Origin: Maribacter vaceletii
GTDB taxonomy: Bacteria; Bacteroidota; Bacteroidia; Flavobacteriales; Flavobacteriaceae
Assembly: GCF_003634105.1 (NCBI RefSeq)
Contig: NZ_RBIQ01000007.1
Span: 868,001-932,000 of the forward strand
Reading direction: 5' to 3'
DNA length: 64,000 bases
Part shown: positions 25,145 to 34,316 of the stretch, piece after piece
How the letters are laid out: each line of letters starts with the position of its first letter
Numbering within the stretch: the first letter of the stretch is position 1
Notes under the pieces: generated by a model
Databases searched by the model: none
What the model saw: the letters and a program-made list of their open reading frames with translations, nothing else
What the model was told of the DNA's origin: nothing
Program-made: the position numbers and the translations under genes

Positions 25145-26239
25145 TTACTCTAAAAATTCTAAACAAACAGGACTTGGATTTTTAATTTCTTGAAGGAAAC
25201 TTAATGTTCCATTTTTAATATTTCTCTTAAATACAGATATATTATTTGTTTTTTGGTTAGCCACTAGCAAAAAAGTATTACTAGGGTCTATAACAAAATT
25301 TCTTGGCCAATCTCCATGAACACTTTCTCTACCCACTAAAGTTAATTTTCCTGTTTCTTTATCTATCTTAAAAATTACTATAGTATTTTCTCCACGATTA
25401 GAACCGTATAAATAATTACCATCTTTAGATAGGTGAATATCTGCACAAGAATTTTTGTCTTTAAAAGCTTTATCTAAAGTAGATTTTGTTTCTATAGCTG
25501 TATATTCTGCGTCTTCATTTTTGTTTAAAACAGTGATGGTAGAATTTAACTCGTTAATTACATATAAAAACTTTTTGTCTTTACTAAATTTAAAATGTCT
25601 AGGTCCTGCACCATCCGGAAAATTTAAAGAGGCTTGTTTTCCAGGAACAAATTTTTTTCCATTATAAGTATATCTTTTAACAGCATCTAAACCTAAATCT
25701 GCCGTAAAAAGCCCATCTGGTGTAAAAATAGATGCATGGGCTTTTGCCTTTTTTATACTGTCCAGTATTTTATGGTTAATATATTGGGGGTTAGATTTTA
25801 AAGAGCCGTCTTCTGCAACTTTATAAATAGACAAGCTACCATCTGAATAACAAGAAGCTGCTAAAAAATTTCCTTCTTTTGAAACTCCTACATGGCAAGG
25901 ATATCCGCCACCCGTACCAACAGTATTAATTTCTTCTATACCATCTTCCTTTATTTTATATGCAATTATAGCTCCCTTAGAATCTTTAAACTCTTCTGTT
26001 CTTTTAATAACATACAAGTACTTTTTATTATCCGATAGTGTTAAAAAAGATGGGTCTTTTATCTCTGCTTCTAATTTTTTATTGTTTAGCTCTCCTGTTT
26101 TTGAATTAAAAGAATAACTGTATAAGCCCTCACTTCCATTTTCAGAAAAAGTTCCAACAAATAACTTACTACTTTCCTCTTTACAAGAAATGAATAGAAC
26201 TAAGCTACATAGAATCAGTACTAAGTTTCTTTGTTTCAT
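25145..26239 (-). CDS. Lactonase-family (beta-propeller) lipoprotein, YbhE-like
   Basis: I place the start at the ATG at 26237-26239, which gives a clean lipoprotein signal (MKQRNLVLILCSLVLFISCK, lipid Cys19). A longer open frame reaches 26344 but would run into the MATE gene and bury the signal. The 364-residue product is a seven-bladed propeller of the 6-phosphogluconolactonase/YbhE family (GYPCHVGVSKEGNFLAASCY, GAGPRHFKFSKDKKFLYVIN, HGDWPRNFVIDPSNTFLLVA). The relatives hydrolyse sugar lactones; export as a lipoprotein makes a cytosolic pentose-phosphate role unlikely, so the substrate is open. It follows the MATE gene by 8 bp. Confidence 0.83.
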   Translation of the reverse strand: MKQRNLVLILCSLVLFISCKEESSKLFVGTFSENGSEGLYSYSFNSKTGELNNKKLEAEIKDPSFLTLSDNKKYLYVIKRTEEFKDSKGAIIAYKIKEDGIEEINTVGTGGGYPCHVGVSKEGNFLAASCYSDGSLSIYKVAEDGSLKSNPQYINHKILDSIKKAKAHASIFTPDGLFTADLGLDAVKRYTYNGKKFVPGKQASLNFPDGAGPRHFKFSKDKKFLYVINELNSTITVLNKNEDAEYTAIETKSTLDKAFKDKNSCADIHLSKDGNYLYGSNRGENTIVIFKIDKETGKLTLVGRESVHGDWPRNFVIDPSNTFLLVANQKTNNISVFKRNIKNGTLSFLQEIKNPSPVCLEFLE

Positions 26240-26247
26240 ACAAATAA

Positions 26248-27633
26248 TTAAGTTTTTACTATTAAATTTTTTTTTACTTCTTTTCTTAAATAATATCCAG
26301 TTACTAGTGTAGCTAAAAAATCGGAAATTGGGAAGGAAATCCAAACTCCAAATTCTCCTAAATAGCTTGGGAGTATTAAAATTAAAGGTATAAAAAAGAA
26401 TCCTTGTCTGGTTAATGTTAGTAATAAAGCTGGAATTGCTTTTCCTATTGCTTGAAAATACGCTGCGCCTATTAATTGTATTGCAATAATAGGTGTTGCC
26501 GCAAAAACCCAGCGCATTGCAGAAGGAGTATGCTCTAAAACAAAAGCATTTGTAGCAAGTTCTTTTGCCGTTAGGTTAGGGTTACTACTTAAGAATAAAG
26601 AAGCAATTTCTTGAGGAAATAACATTAATCCTAAAAACACAACGGTTGCTAAAACTGCTGCATATTTAATTGCTGTATTAATAGATTCTCTAACTCTAGA
26701 AAGTTTATTTGCTCCATAATTAAACCCTGCAATAGGCAAAAAACCTTGTGTTATCCCAAAAACAGGAAATAAAGCAAACATTAACATTCTACCTATAATA
26801 GCATATACAGCTACCATTGCCTCTCCTCCCAGATTAAAGAGTATGTTATTCATTAAAAGATAAATAATACTTATTGCGGCTTGCCTAGAGAGTGTTACAA
26901 AACCAAGAGAAGCAATTTGCTTTAATACCTCAACATCTAATTTAAGGTGTTTCCAACTTATTTTTAGTTCTGAATTTTTAGAAACAAAAAAGTAAAACAC
27001 ATAACTACAACTTAAAAAATAGGCTATAGTAGTTGCCCAAGCTGCTCCATGCATACCCCAATCTAGAACATAAATAAATATATAATCCATAAATAGATTG
27101 CCTATAGACGGAATTATAAGTGCAACCATTGCAAATTTGGGCTTCCCTTCTGCTCTAATAACAGAACTGCCCAACATAGAAAAACCTAAGAGAGGTACTC
27201 CATATAATACAATTACGTAATAAATTTTAGCGGGATTAAAAATGTCTCCTTTTCCACCAAAAGCAGGAATTAAATCATCTACAAAAAACAATCCAAAACC
27301 TACAAATACTAAAGAAATAATAAGGGTTAGTGTAATCTGGTTTCCAAAGGTTTTAAGTGCTTTCTCTAGATTATTACTCCCCAATGCACGAGAAATAATA
27401 CTAGATCCCCCAATACCAATTGCCATTCCTAAGGCAGCTATAAAAAAAGAAACTGGAAGTACTACATTTATTGCGGCTATGGCAATTGAACCAATCCAAT
27501 TACCAACAAAAATAGAATCTACTAAAACATTTAAAGACATTACTAATATCCCTATAGCAGCTGGCACAGCTTGTTTTACCAACAGTTTTCCTATAGGCTC
27601 AGAACCTAATTGCTCTGAAGATACTTTTTCCAT
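26248..27633 (-). CDS. MATE-family efflux transporter
   Basis: This 461-residue protein has twelve predicted membrane helices in two similar halves, with MATE features (GKLLVKQAVPAAIGILVMSLN near the start, LGSNNLEKALKTFGN, GANKLSRVRESINTAIKYAA). MATE pumps export cationic drugs or metabolites using Na+ or H+ gradients. Its start overlaps the hemH stop by one base (TAATG), so the two are translationally coupled. That link makes export of a heme-related or toxic compound an attractive but unproven idea. The lactonase lipoprotein follows. Confidence 0.93.
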   Translation of the reverse strand: MEKVSSEQLGSEPIGKLLVKQAVPAAIGILVMSLNVLVDSIFVGNWIGSIAIAAINVVLPVSFFIAALGMAIGIGGSSIISRALGSNNLEKALKTFGNQITLTLIISLVFVGFGLFFVDDLIPAFGGKGDIFNPAKIYYVIVLYGVPLLGFSMLGSSVIRAEGKPKFAMVALIIPSIGNLFMDYIFIYVLDWGMHGAAWATTIAYFLSCSYVFYFFVSKNSELKISWKHLKLDVEVLKQIASLGFVTLSRQAAISIIYLLMNNILFNLGGEAMVAVYAIIGRMLMFALFPVFGITQGFLPIAGFNYGANKLSRVRESINTAIKYAAVLATVVFLGLMLFPQEIASLFLSSNPNLTAKELATNAFVLEHTPSAMRWVFAATPIIAIQLIGAAYFQAIGKAIPALLLTLTRQGFFFIPLILILPSYLGEFGVWISFPISDFLATLVTGYYLRKEVKKNLIVKT

Positions 27634-28664
27634 TATGCTGGGAGTAGTTCGTTTTCTTGCCAGTCTTTAAGCCAATTTACCATAACTTGCACCCAATCAT
27701 CCCTATCATTTAAACAAGGAATGTGTTTATAATCTTCTCCACCTGCTTCTTGAAATTGATGCTTACCTTCCATTGCAATTTCTTCTAATGTTTCTAAACA
27801 ATCAGAAACAAAAGCTGGGGTTATAACTGCTAACTTCTTTTTTCCTTCTTTTGGAAAACGCTCAAACTCAAAATCGGTATATGGTTTTAACCAAGGGTCA
27901 TTTGGTAGTCTAGATTGAAATGATAAGCTCACTTTATCTTCTGGCAACCCTAAATAGGCTTTTACTTTTTCTGTAACATCAAAACATTGATGACGGTAAC
28001 AACTATGGTGTGCTACCGAGTTTGTAGAACAACAGTTACCATCTATTTTACAATGAAACTTAGTTGGGTCGCTCTTTTTTATATGTCTTTCTGGAATACC
28101 ATGATAAGAGAATAATATATGGTCGTAGTCAAAATCTTTAAGTCCGTCTGCTATACTCTCTGAAAGTACCTTTATATATTCTTGGTTTTTATAAAAAGCA
28201 GGTAACGTAGTTAGTTTCATTTCTGGGAAAAAAGCATCTTTATCTTCTATTGCCTTTACAACAACAGTTTCAAAAGAAGACATAGCGTATTGCGGATATA
28301 AAGGAACTAATAAAACATCATCTACACCTTTATCTTTTAATTCTTGTAATGCATTTTTAATTGTCATGCTTCCATAACGCATACCTAATGCTACAGGCAT
28401 ATCTACAAATTGCTTAACTTTCTCTGCAAACCTTTCAGATATAACCACTAACGGAGAACCTTCTTCCCACCAAATTTTACTATAGGCTTCGGCAGATTTT
28501 TTAGGTCTTGTTTGTAAAATAATACCTCGAACAATAATATTACGCAGCCACTTAGAAACATCTATGACCCTTTCATCCATTAAAAACTCATCTAAATAGG
28601 GCTTTACATCTTTCGGGGTTGGACTATCTGGAGACCCAAGATTAACTAACAATACTCCTTTCAT
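27633..28664 (-). CDS. hemH: Ferrochelatase
   Basis: This 343-residue ferrochelatase inserts Fe2+ into protoporphyrin IX, the last step of protoheme synthesis. It has the N-terminal VLLVNLGSPDSPTPKDV, the active-site His188 in FSYHGIPERH, and PLYPQYAMSSFE. Between 205 and 227 lies a cysteine-rich insertion (Cys205, Cys211, Cys212, Cys222, Cys227), so an iron-sulfur or metal site is possible, though I cannot match the spacing to a known cluster. It is coupled to the MATE gene and divergent from the TraB/GumN-like gene, and forms part of the heme genes of this window. Confidence 0.95.
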   Translation of the reverse strand: MKGVLLVNLGSPDSPTPKDVKPYLDEFLMDERVIDVSKWLRNIIVRGIILQTRPKKSAEAYSKIWWEEGSPLVVISERFAEKVKQFVDMPVALGMRYGSMTIKNALQELKDKGVDDVLLVPLYPQYAMSSFETVVVKAIEDKDAFFPEMKLTTLPAFYKNQEYIKVLSESIADGLKDFDYDHILFSYHGIPERHIKKSDPTKFHCKIDGNCCSTNSVAHHSCYRHQCFDVTEKVKAYLGLPEDKVSLSFQSRLPNDPWLKPYTDFEFERFPKEGKKKLAVITPAFVSDCLETLEEIAMEGKHQFQEAGGEDYKHIPCLNDRDDWVQVMVNWLKDWQENELLPA

Positions 28665-28839
28665 ATGTTCTTTTTATCAAAAACAAAAATACTACTTGTA
28701 TTGAATATACGTTAGGATATTCTAAGAGATTATTAATAGTAGTATAAGGTTTAGTAATACCTACAAGAAAAAGTTAATTAGCATTTTGTTGTATTATATT
28801 ACAAATATTTAAAATACTTTGTAAAAATATTTATTTAAT

Positions 28840-31800
28840 ATGCATTTAAAAATTACGCTAGTAACGCTGTTTATATGCCTTGGTATAAATGCACAAGAAA
28901 AAAACAGTTTGTTATGGGAAATATCTGGTAACGGCTTACAAAAAAGCTCTTACTTATATGGTACCATGCATGTTAGTAAAAAAATTGCTTTTCGTTTAGA
29001 TGATGTTTTTTATGATGCTTTAGATAAAAGTGAGATAATTGCATTAGAGTCTGATCCTAATACTTGGCTAGATAATGATGACATTAATGGTAGTGCTATT
29101 CGTAGTATAGGAAACGGACTTATGACCAAAGGTTTTTACACCTATCCGTTTTTAATAAATAATCCTAGAAAAGAAAATATTGCATCTTACCTAGCTGCAG
29201 AAGACCGCATAATTAATAATATTTTATACAGAACTAGCTCTTTTTCCCAGAATTTTGAAGAGGAAACCTATTTAGATATGTTTATTTATCAAGCAGGAAA
29301 AAAGTTTGATAAAAAAATTGTAGCTCTAGAAGACATGGAAGAGTCTGCTACGCTAGTTGCTAGAGCAAGTAAAAATCCAATAAAACAAAAACCAGACGAA
29401 TGGTTATTAAAAAGAATGCAACAACAAGACCCTATGTTCATGTTGCAAGATGCCTATAGAGAACGTAACATAAGCTTACTAGATTCAATAGATAGAGCCA
29501 TGTATACACCTTACTACATTGAGAATATGCTTCATATAAGAAACTATAACATGGCAAAAAGCCTAGATTCTGTTATGCAGTTAGGTAAGGTCTTTGCAGG
29601 TATAGGAGCAGCACATTTACCTGGAAAAAATGGCGTTATAGATATTTTACAAAAAAAGGGGTATACCGTAAAACCACTAACATCTAAAGCAAGTAATAAA
29701 GGGAAGCAACTAAAAACAAAAATTGAAGATAAAATAAAGATTAACTCGTATAACACTCATGAAGTAGAAGACCACTTTTTTAGCCTTCTTTTACCTAATA
29801 AAATTTACCCTATTAGTTCTGTAAATAAAACAACCTATGTTTCTCCTGACTTGGCAAACGGAAGCTTTGTAGTAATTAATAGAATACCGCTACACTCTTT
29901 TTTAAAACAAGAGTACACCTATTCTTTAGAAGATATAGACCATTTGCTTTTTGAAAATATCCCAGGAAAAATCATTGAAAAAACAAAAATATACCGAAAC
30001 GGATATAATGGTCTGGATATTAAAAACAAATTAAAAAATGGAGACTTACAACGCTATCAAATTTATAAAACTCCGTTAGAAATTATAATTTTTAAAATGG
30101 GTGGCGAAGGTAATTTTGTTTCTCAATTCTCAGATACCATATTTAACAGTATTGCTTTCAAAAATAGGAAATCTAAAAAGGTAACTATTACCTCTGGCTT
30201 TAAAGACTTTAAAGTAAAAATACCTTCTTTATATAATTTTACAAATACATCTAGAGCAGGCAATAGGTTTATTGAAGGGTATGATAGTATAAAAGACTCC
30301 TACTATTTTCTTAAAAAAGCAAGTTTAAACGATTTTAATTTTATAGAACAAGATTCTTTTGAGCTTAAACAAATACAAAAACGTTTTTATCAAGATTTAA
30401 AATTAACTCCAGAATACAGCCCTGTAAAAGACAGAACGCTAAGCTCTAGCGCTCCATTTCTTAAAAACAATAAAACACTTTATATTAAAACAGTACTTGC
30501 CAATAACAATTATTACTTATTAGGTATATTAACTAAGGATAAAGATGAGGCCTTAGACTACTTTAACTCATTAAAACTACAAGAAACAGAATATAAGAAG
30601 CCATTTACAACGGTAATAGATACTGCTCTTTTTTTTAGTACAAAATCTAATGTTACTGCGCCAAAATTTGTAGAGAGCAGTAAAGATTACTACAATGATA
30701 AAAAACCAAAAGAGTACGATGCTTTTAATAAAAAAACTATCTATAGTAATAAAAACCAGGAAGCTATTTGGGTAGAAGTAAATAAATCGCATGATTTGCT
30801 AATGTTCCAAAACATTGACTCTGTTTGGGCGCTTCGTAAGCGTTTATATGCTAAAAACACATTTACAATTAAAAATGCTACGCAAAAAATTATAGACAAA
30901 AACACCTATGAACTGCAATTAACCCTAACAGATACTGCAAGTACTAGGGGTGTTTTAATTAAAAACGTAATAAAAGGCGGATTACTTTGGGAACTAAAAA
31001 CCCCAATAGACACACTAGTGAAAACGACTAGCTTTGTAACTAATTTTTACACCAACTTTACACCGCTAGATACAAATATTGGAAAAGACATTTTAAAAGA
31101 CAAAACACCAGCTTTTTTTAATGCGCTAAAAAATAATGACAGCCTTGTAACAGAAGGTTACAAATTTGTAAAATTTAATAAGAAACATCTTAGCGAACTA
31201 AAACATTATATTTCTAGGCATACATTTACAGATAACCAAAAAGAAATACAACCCTATTTAATTAAAGAGTTATCTAAAATAGAAAACACAAATCTTAAGG
31301 AATTTTATACAGAGTTTTATACCCAATCTTATAGCAACTCTAACGCACAAGCCAAAATTCTAAAAGCATTAGCGAATAAAGAAGAGGAAGATGCAACAGC
31401 ACTAATGTTAAGTTTAATGTCTACAGACCTTCCGTTAATTTCTAATCAATATCAAATTAACTCTATTTTTAGACCTTATAATGATAGCCTAAATCTAGCA
31501 AAAAAACTATTCCCAGAAATTCTAGAATACAGCGCAATAGAGGAGTACAAACTACCTATTTTTTCACTTTTAGCTAAACTTAAAACAAATAAGTTTGTTA
31601 AACCTAAAATATATAAAAAGTATAAAAAGCAAATTTTAAATGATGCCAAAATACTTCTTAAAAGACAATTAGGAGCAGATAATGCCACATATAATCAAAA
31701 TAGATACGCAACACTTCAAAATAAAACTAGTAGTATTTTAGAAGATTATGTTACACTTCTTTTCCCTTTTAGAAAAGAAAAATCTGTGGCACAATTTTAC

Positions 31801-32355
31801 ACACAATTACTAATGGTAAAAGATGCAGATATAAAAACTACCTATGTAACTTTACTTGCAAGTAATACTGAAACTACACCTAATAATCTTTTAAATGAAC
31901 TTGCTATTGACGTACAATCTAGGATTCTATTATTTAACAAATTAAAAAATGTAAATAAATTACATCTATTTCCTTCTACCTATAAAACTCAAAAACATAT
32001 CGCAGAAGCATTACTTTTTCAAAATATTTTATATGAAAAAGATAAAATACAACTGCAATACTTATGCAATGAAACTTTAGATTATAATAGCGAACAAGTT
32101 TCTGCCTACTTTTTTAAGAAAAGAAACTCTCAGGATTATGATAAAAACTATACCCTGCATATGTTTGTTTTTGAAAAAGGAAAAGGAATACAAACCAATC
32201 TAATATATAAAAACCGTGGCATGCGTATAGAAGACACAGATACAGACGATGATACCGTTAGGTATGCAACTGAAGAATTCTTATTAAAAAAGCATAAAAG
32301 AGCAGTTATATATAGACCTAATGGTTATGGTGGATACGGGTATCATGGGTTTTAA
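28840..32355 (+). CDS. Very long TraB/GumN-like protein
   Basis: This 1171-residue secreted protein has a signal peptide (~1-19) and a TraB/GumN domain at ~20-285 with the paired GxxH motifs: GTMH at 41-44 (YLYGTMHVSKK) and GAAH at 256-259 (FAGIGAAHLPG). In related Tiki proteins these make a metal-dependent peptidase. Typical GumN-like proteins end near residue 290; here ~880 more residues follow with repeated alternating strand and helix regions (~320-780) and helical, repeat-like segments (~790-1100) that I do not recognise. The end is glycine/tyrosine rich (GYGGYGYHGF). The next gene follows by 27 bp. Confidence 0.75.
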   Translation: MHLKITLVTLFICLGINAQEKNSLLWEISGNGLQKSSYLYGTMHVSKKIAFRLDDVFYDALDKSEIIALESDPNTWLDNDDINGSAIRSIGNGLMTKGFYTYPFLINNPRKENIASYLAAEDRIINNILYRTSSFSQNFEEETYLDMFIYQAGKKFDKKIVALEDMEESATLVARASKNPIKQKPDEWLLKRMQQQDPMFMLQDAYRERNISLLDSIDRAMYTPYYIENMLHIRNYNMAKSLDSVMQLGKVFAGIGAAHLPGKNGVIDILQKKGYTVKPLTSKASNKGKQLKTKIEDKIKINSYNTHEVEDHFFSLLLPNKIYPISSVNKTTYVSPDLANGSFVVINRIPLHSFLKQEYTYSLEDIDHLLFENIPGKIIEKTKIYRNGYNGLDIKNKLKNGDLQRYQIYKTPLEIIIFKMGGEGNFVSQFSDTIFNSIAFKNRKSKKVTITSGFKDFKVKIPSLYNFTNTSRAGNRFIEGYDSIKDSYYFLKKASLNDFNFIEQDSFELKQIQKRFYQDLKLTPEYSPVKDRTLSSSAPFLKNNKTLYIKTVLANNNYYLLGILTKDKDEALDYFNSLKLQETEYKKPFTTVIDTALFFSTKSNVTAPKFVESSKDYYNDKKPKEYDAFNKKTIYSNKNQEAIWVEVNKSHDLLMFQNIDSVWALRKRLYAKNTFTIKNATQKIIDKNTYELQLTLTDTASTRGVLIKNVIKGGLLWELKTPIDTLVKTTSFVTNFYTNFTPLDTNIGKDILKDKTPAFFNALKNNDSLVTEGYKFVKFNKKHLSELKHYISRHTFTDNQKEIQPYLIKELSKIENTNLKEFYTEFYTQSYSNSNAQAKILKALANKEEEDATALMLSLMSTDLPLISNQYQINSIFRPYNDSLNLAKKLFPEILEYSAIEEYKLPIFSLLAKLKTNKFVKPKIYKKYKKQILNDAKILLKRQLGADNATYNQNRYATLQNKTSSILEDYVTLLFPFRKEKSVAQFYTQLLMVKDADIKTTYVTLLASNTETTPNNLLNELAIDVQSRILLFNKLKNVNKLHLFPSTYKTQKHIAEALLFQNILYEKDKIQLQYLCNETLDYNSEQVSAYFFKKRNSQDYDKNYTLHMFVFEKGKGIQTNLIYKNRGMRIEDTDTDDDTVRYATEEFLLKKHKRAVIYRPNGYGGYGYHGF

Positions 32356-32382
32356 ATTATAGAGACAAAATTCTAAACAGTT

Positions 32383-33225
32383 ATGAAAATTATATATTTT
32401 CTTTTCTTTATATTTTTTATAAATACATCTATTTTCTCTCAAGAACTTGTTTGTTCTTTAAAGGACAAAGAAGCTTTTGAAACAAAAATAATAGAGATTG
32501 ATGGGCTCCTAGAAAAGGAATTTGGTAAAACAATAACTTCTGTTGGCAAAACCTTTTTGGGAACACCTTACGTTGCTAGGACACTAGAAGTAAATGAGAG
32601 TGAGCCTCTTGTAATAAACTTTCAGGGCTTAGATTGCACCACATATGTAGAAAATGTTTTAGCTTTTAGTCTTTTGTTGAAAAATGAAAAAACAGATTTT
32701 ACAGATTTTACAAAAATCCTAGAAAACATTAGATATAAAGATGGTAAGCGTAATAGTTACGCATCTAGGTTACATTACTTTTCGGAATGGATTGCTAATA
32801 ATGAGAAAAAAGGATTACTAAAAAATATTACTTCAGAAATTGGCGGTATAGAGATTCATAAAAAAATAGATTTCATGAGTACTCACAGAGAACTATATCC
32901 TTTTCTAAAAAATAACGACGCTAATTATACTAAAATAAAAGCTTCTGAAGAGTTCTTAAACAATGAAGCTATTTGTATTCTGGAACAAGGCCAAATTAAA
33001 GCTAACGAATACTTAATAAAGTCTGGAGATATAATTGCACTTACCACTTCTATAAAGGGATTAGACATTACACATACAGGAATCGCTGTAAGAGAAAAAG
33101 ATGGAAGAATTCATCTTTTACACGCTTCTTCTTCTGGGGAAGTTAAAATATCTCAAGAACCACTAGTAGAGTATCTAAAAAAGATAAAAAACAACACTGG
33201 AATTATGGTTTGTAGACCCTTATAA
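32383..33225 (+). CDS. DUF1460 protein, NlpC/P60-like amidase
   Basis: This 280-residue exported protein has a signal peptide (~1-20). It has the DUF1460 pattern: Cys85 in FQGLDCTTYVENVLAF and histidines in ITHTGIAVREKDG (His231) and HLLHASSSGEV (His247). This is a cysteine-histidine amidase layout; characterised DUF1460 relatives cleave peptidoglycan (N-acetylmuramoyl-alanine or peptide bonds). It would act in the periplasm on cell-wall fragments. It is 27 bp after the TraB/GumN-like gene, so they are likely one operon, with a terminator-like hairpin 112 bp downstream. Confidence 0.82.
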   Translation: MKIIYFLFFIFFINTSIFSQELVCSLKDKEAFETKIIEIDGLLEKEFGKTITSVGKTFLGTPYVARTLEVNESEPLVINFQGLDCTTYVENVLAFSLLLKNEKTDFTDFTKILENIRYKDGKRNSYASRLHYFSEWIANNEKKGLLKNITSEIGGIEIHKKIDFMSTHRELYPFLKNNDANYTKIKASEEFLNNEAICILEQGQIKANEYLIKSGDIIALTTSIKGLDITHTGIAVREKDGRIHLLHASSSGEVKISQEPLVEYLKKIKNNTGIMVCRPL

Positions 33226-33258
33226 CTACTCCAAATACTTAAAACATTAATTGCATTT

Positions 33259-33276
33259 ACAAACTCATTAGTTTGT
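33259..33276. repeat. ACAAAC-N6-GTTTGT palindrome (copy 1 of 3)
   Basis: ACAAACTCATTAGTTTGT in the convergent gap after the DUF1460 gene. The arms are identical to the copies at 33385 and 49142. Confidence 0.4.
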
Positions 33277-33336
33277 TCGTAATATGTAAAGGCTACATAT
33301 TTACTTAAAAAATACCTTTGGTCGGGTTATAAATTA

Positions 33337-33375
33337 AAAACACCGCCAAAAATATAATGGAGGCGTTTTATTTTT
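33337..33375. terminator. Imperfect bidirectional terminator between convergent genes
   Basis: AAAACACCGCC (33337-33347) and GGAGGCGTTTT (33359-33369) pair with two mismatches and are flanked by A-rich sequence on one side and T-rich sequence on the other, so the hairpin could end the DUF1460 transcript (+) and the ThuA transcript (-). Confidence 0.5.
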
Positions 33376-33384
33376 AAACGTATT

Positions 33385-33402
33385 ACAAACCAAACAGTTT
33401 GT
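33385..33402. repeat. ACAAAC-N6-GTTTGT palindrome (copy 2 of 3)
   Basis: ACAAACCAAACAGTTTGT, 126 bp from copy 1 on the other side of the terminator-like hairpin at 33337. Confidence 0.4.
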
Positions 33403-33421
33403 TTTAAACTTTATCTTGTTT

Positions 33422-34195
33422 TTATCTACCTAAGCAATATTCTATACCTCCAAGTAAATGTTTTCTAAAATTGGGCTCATCAAAAGCCTCTTTCGTATGC
33501 CCTCCACCAGTGTAAAAAGAACGTCCACCATCAAACTCATGATACCATGCTATAGGATGATTATCGCCATTAGTTCCACCTTCATAAGTGCTTTCATCTA
33601 ACTGCATAATAACTGTAACATCTGGGTTAATTTCTTTATAATTATACCATTCATCTTTTCTTATCCAAGTATCTTTTAAATGGCTAGTAGCTACATGTTT
33701 TTTATTCACTACATTAATAGCAGCCTCTCTGACATTTGGGTTATTAGGGTGCCCATTAAAATAAGCACCTACTAACTTTCCATACCAAGGCCATTCGTAT
33801 TCCGTATCACAGGCAGCGTGGATCCCCATAAAACTTCCTCCAGATTGAATATACTTCTCAAAAGTCTCTTGCTGCTTCTCGTCTAGTATATTTAATGTTG
33901 TATTTAAAAAAACCACTAACTTATATTTTTTAAGGTTTGCAGAATTAAAATCTAAGGAATCTTCTGTTTGTGCTACTTGAAATAAATTTTCTGCGCCAAG
34001 TTCTTTTAAGGTTTCTACTCCTTTTTCTATTGATTTATGGCGCCAACCTGCGGTTTTAGTAAAAACTAATACTTTTTCTACAGATGGTACTATAGTAGTA
34101 TCTTTTTTAGTAGCAACTACTTTTTTAGATTCTCCACAATTTGCCAAAAGCAATACACAAAATAAGGTAAGTGTAGTTTTAATAATAATTTTCAT
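33422..34195 (-). CDS. ThuA-like lipoprotein
   Basis: This 257-residue protein has a lipobox with Cys20 (LLLANCGESK) and a ThuA domain: VLVFTKTAGWRHKSIEKGV at the start, SFMGIHAACDTEYEWPWYG in the middle and DGGRSFYTGGGHTKEAF near the end. ThuA proteins are glutamine-amidotransferase-like and are linked to trehalose and other sugar use, and in Bacteroidota to glycoside breakdown; the reaction is not settled. As a lipoprotein it faces the periplasm or the surface. It has its own upstream region and lies downstream of the AraC regulator on the same strand, without apparent coupling. Confidence 0.85.
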   Translation of the reverse strand: MKIIIKTTLTLFCVLLLANCGESKKVVATKKDTTIVPSVEKVLVFTKTAGWRHKSIEKGVETLKELGAENLFQVAQTEDSLDFNSANLKKYKLVVFLNTTLNILDEKQQETFEKYIQSGGSFMGIHAACDTEYEWPWYGKLVGAYFNGHPNNPNVREAAINVVNKKHVATSHLKDTWIRKDEWYNYKEINPDVTVIMQLDESTYEGGTNGDNHPIAWYHEFDGGRSFYTGGGHTKEAFDEPNFRKHLLGGIEYCLGR

Positions 34196-34316
34196 TCTCT
34201 ATTAGGTTTATAAGATTTTACATCTTTAAAAGTAATGACTTTTATAAAATGAGACCATAACAAAATATTGTATTACTACAACAAAAAGTTTTATATGTAA
34301 CTATAGCCCAATAAAC

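Noticed and set aside
28840-32355. TraB/GumN gene as a frameshifted fusion of two genes
   Set aside because: The frame is open for 1171 codons with uniform base use and no internal start or stop near residue 290, so a real long protein is simpler.
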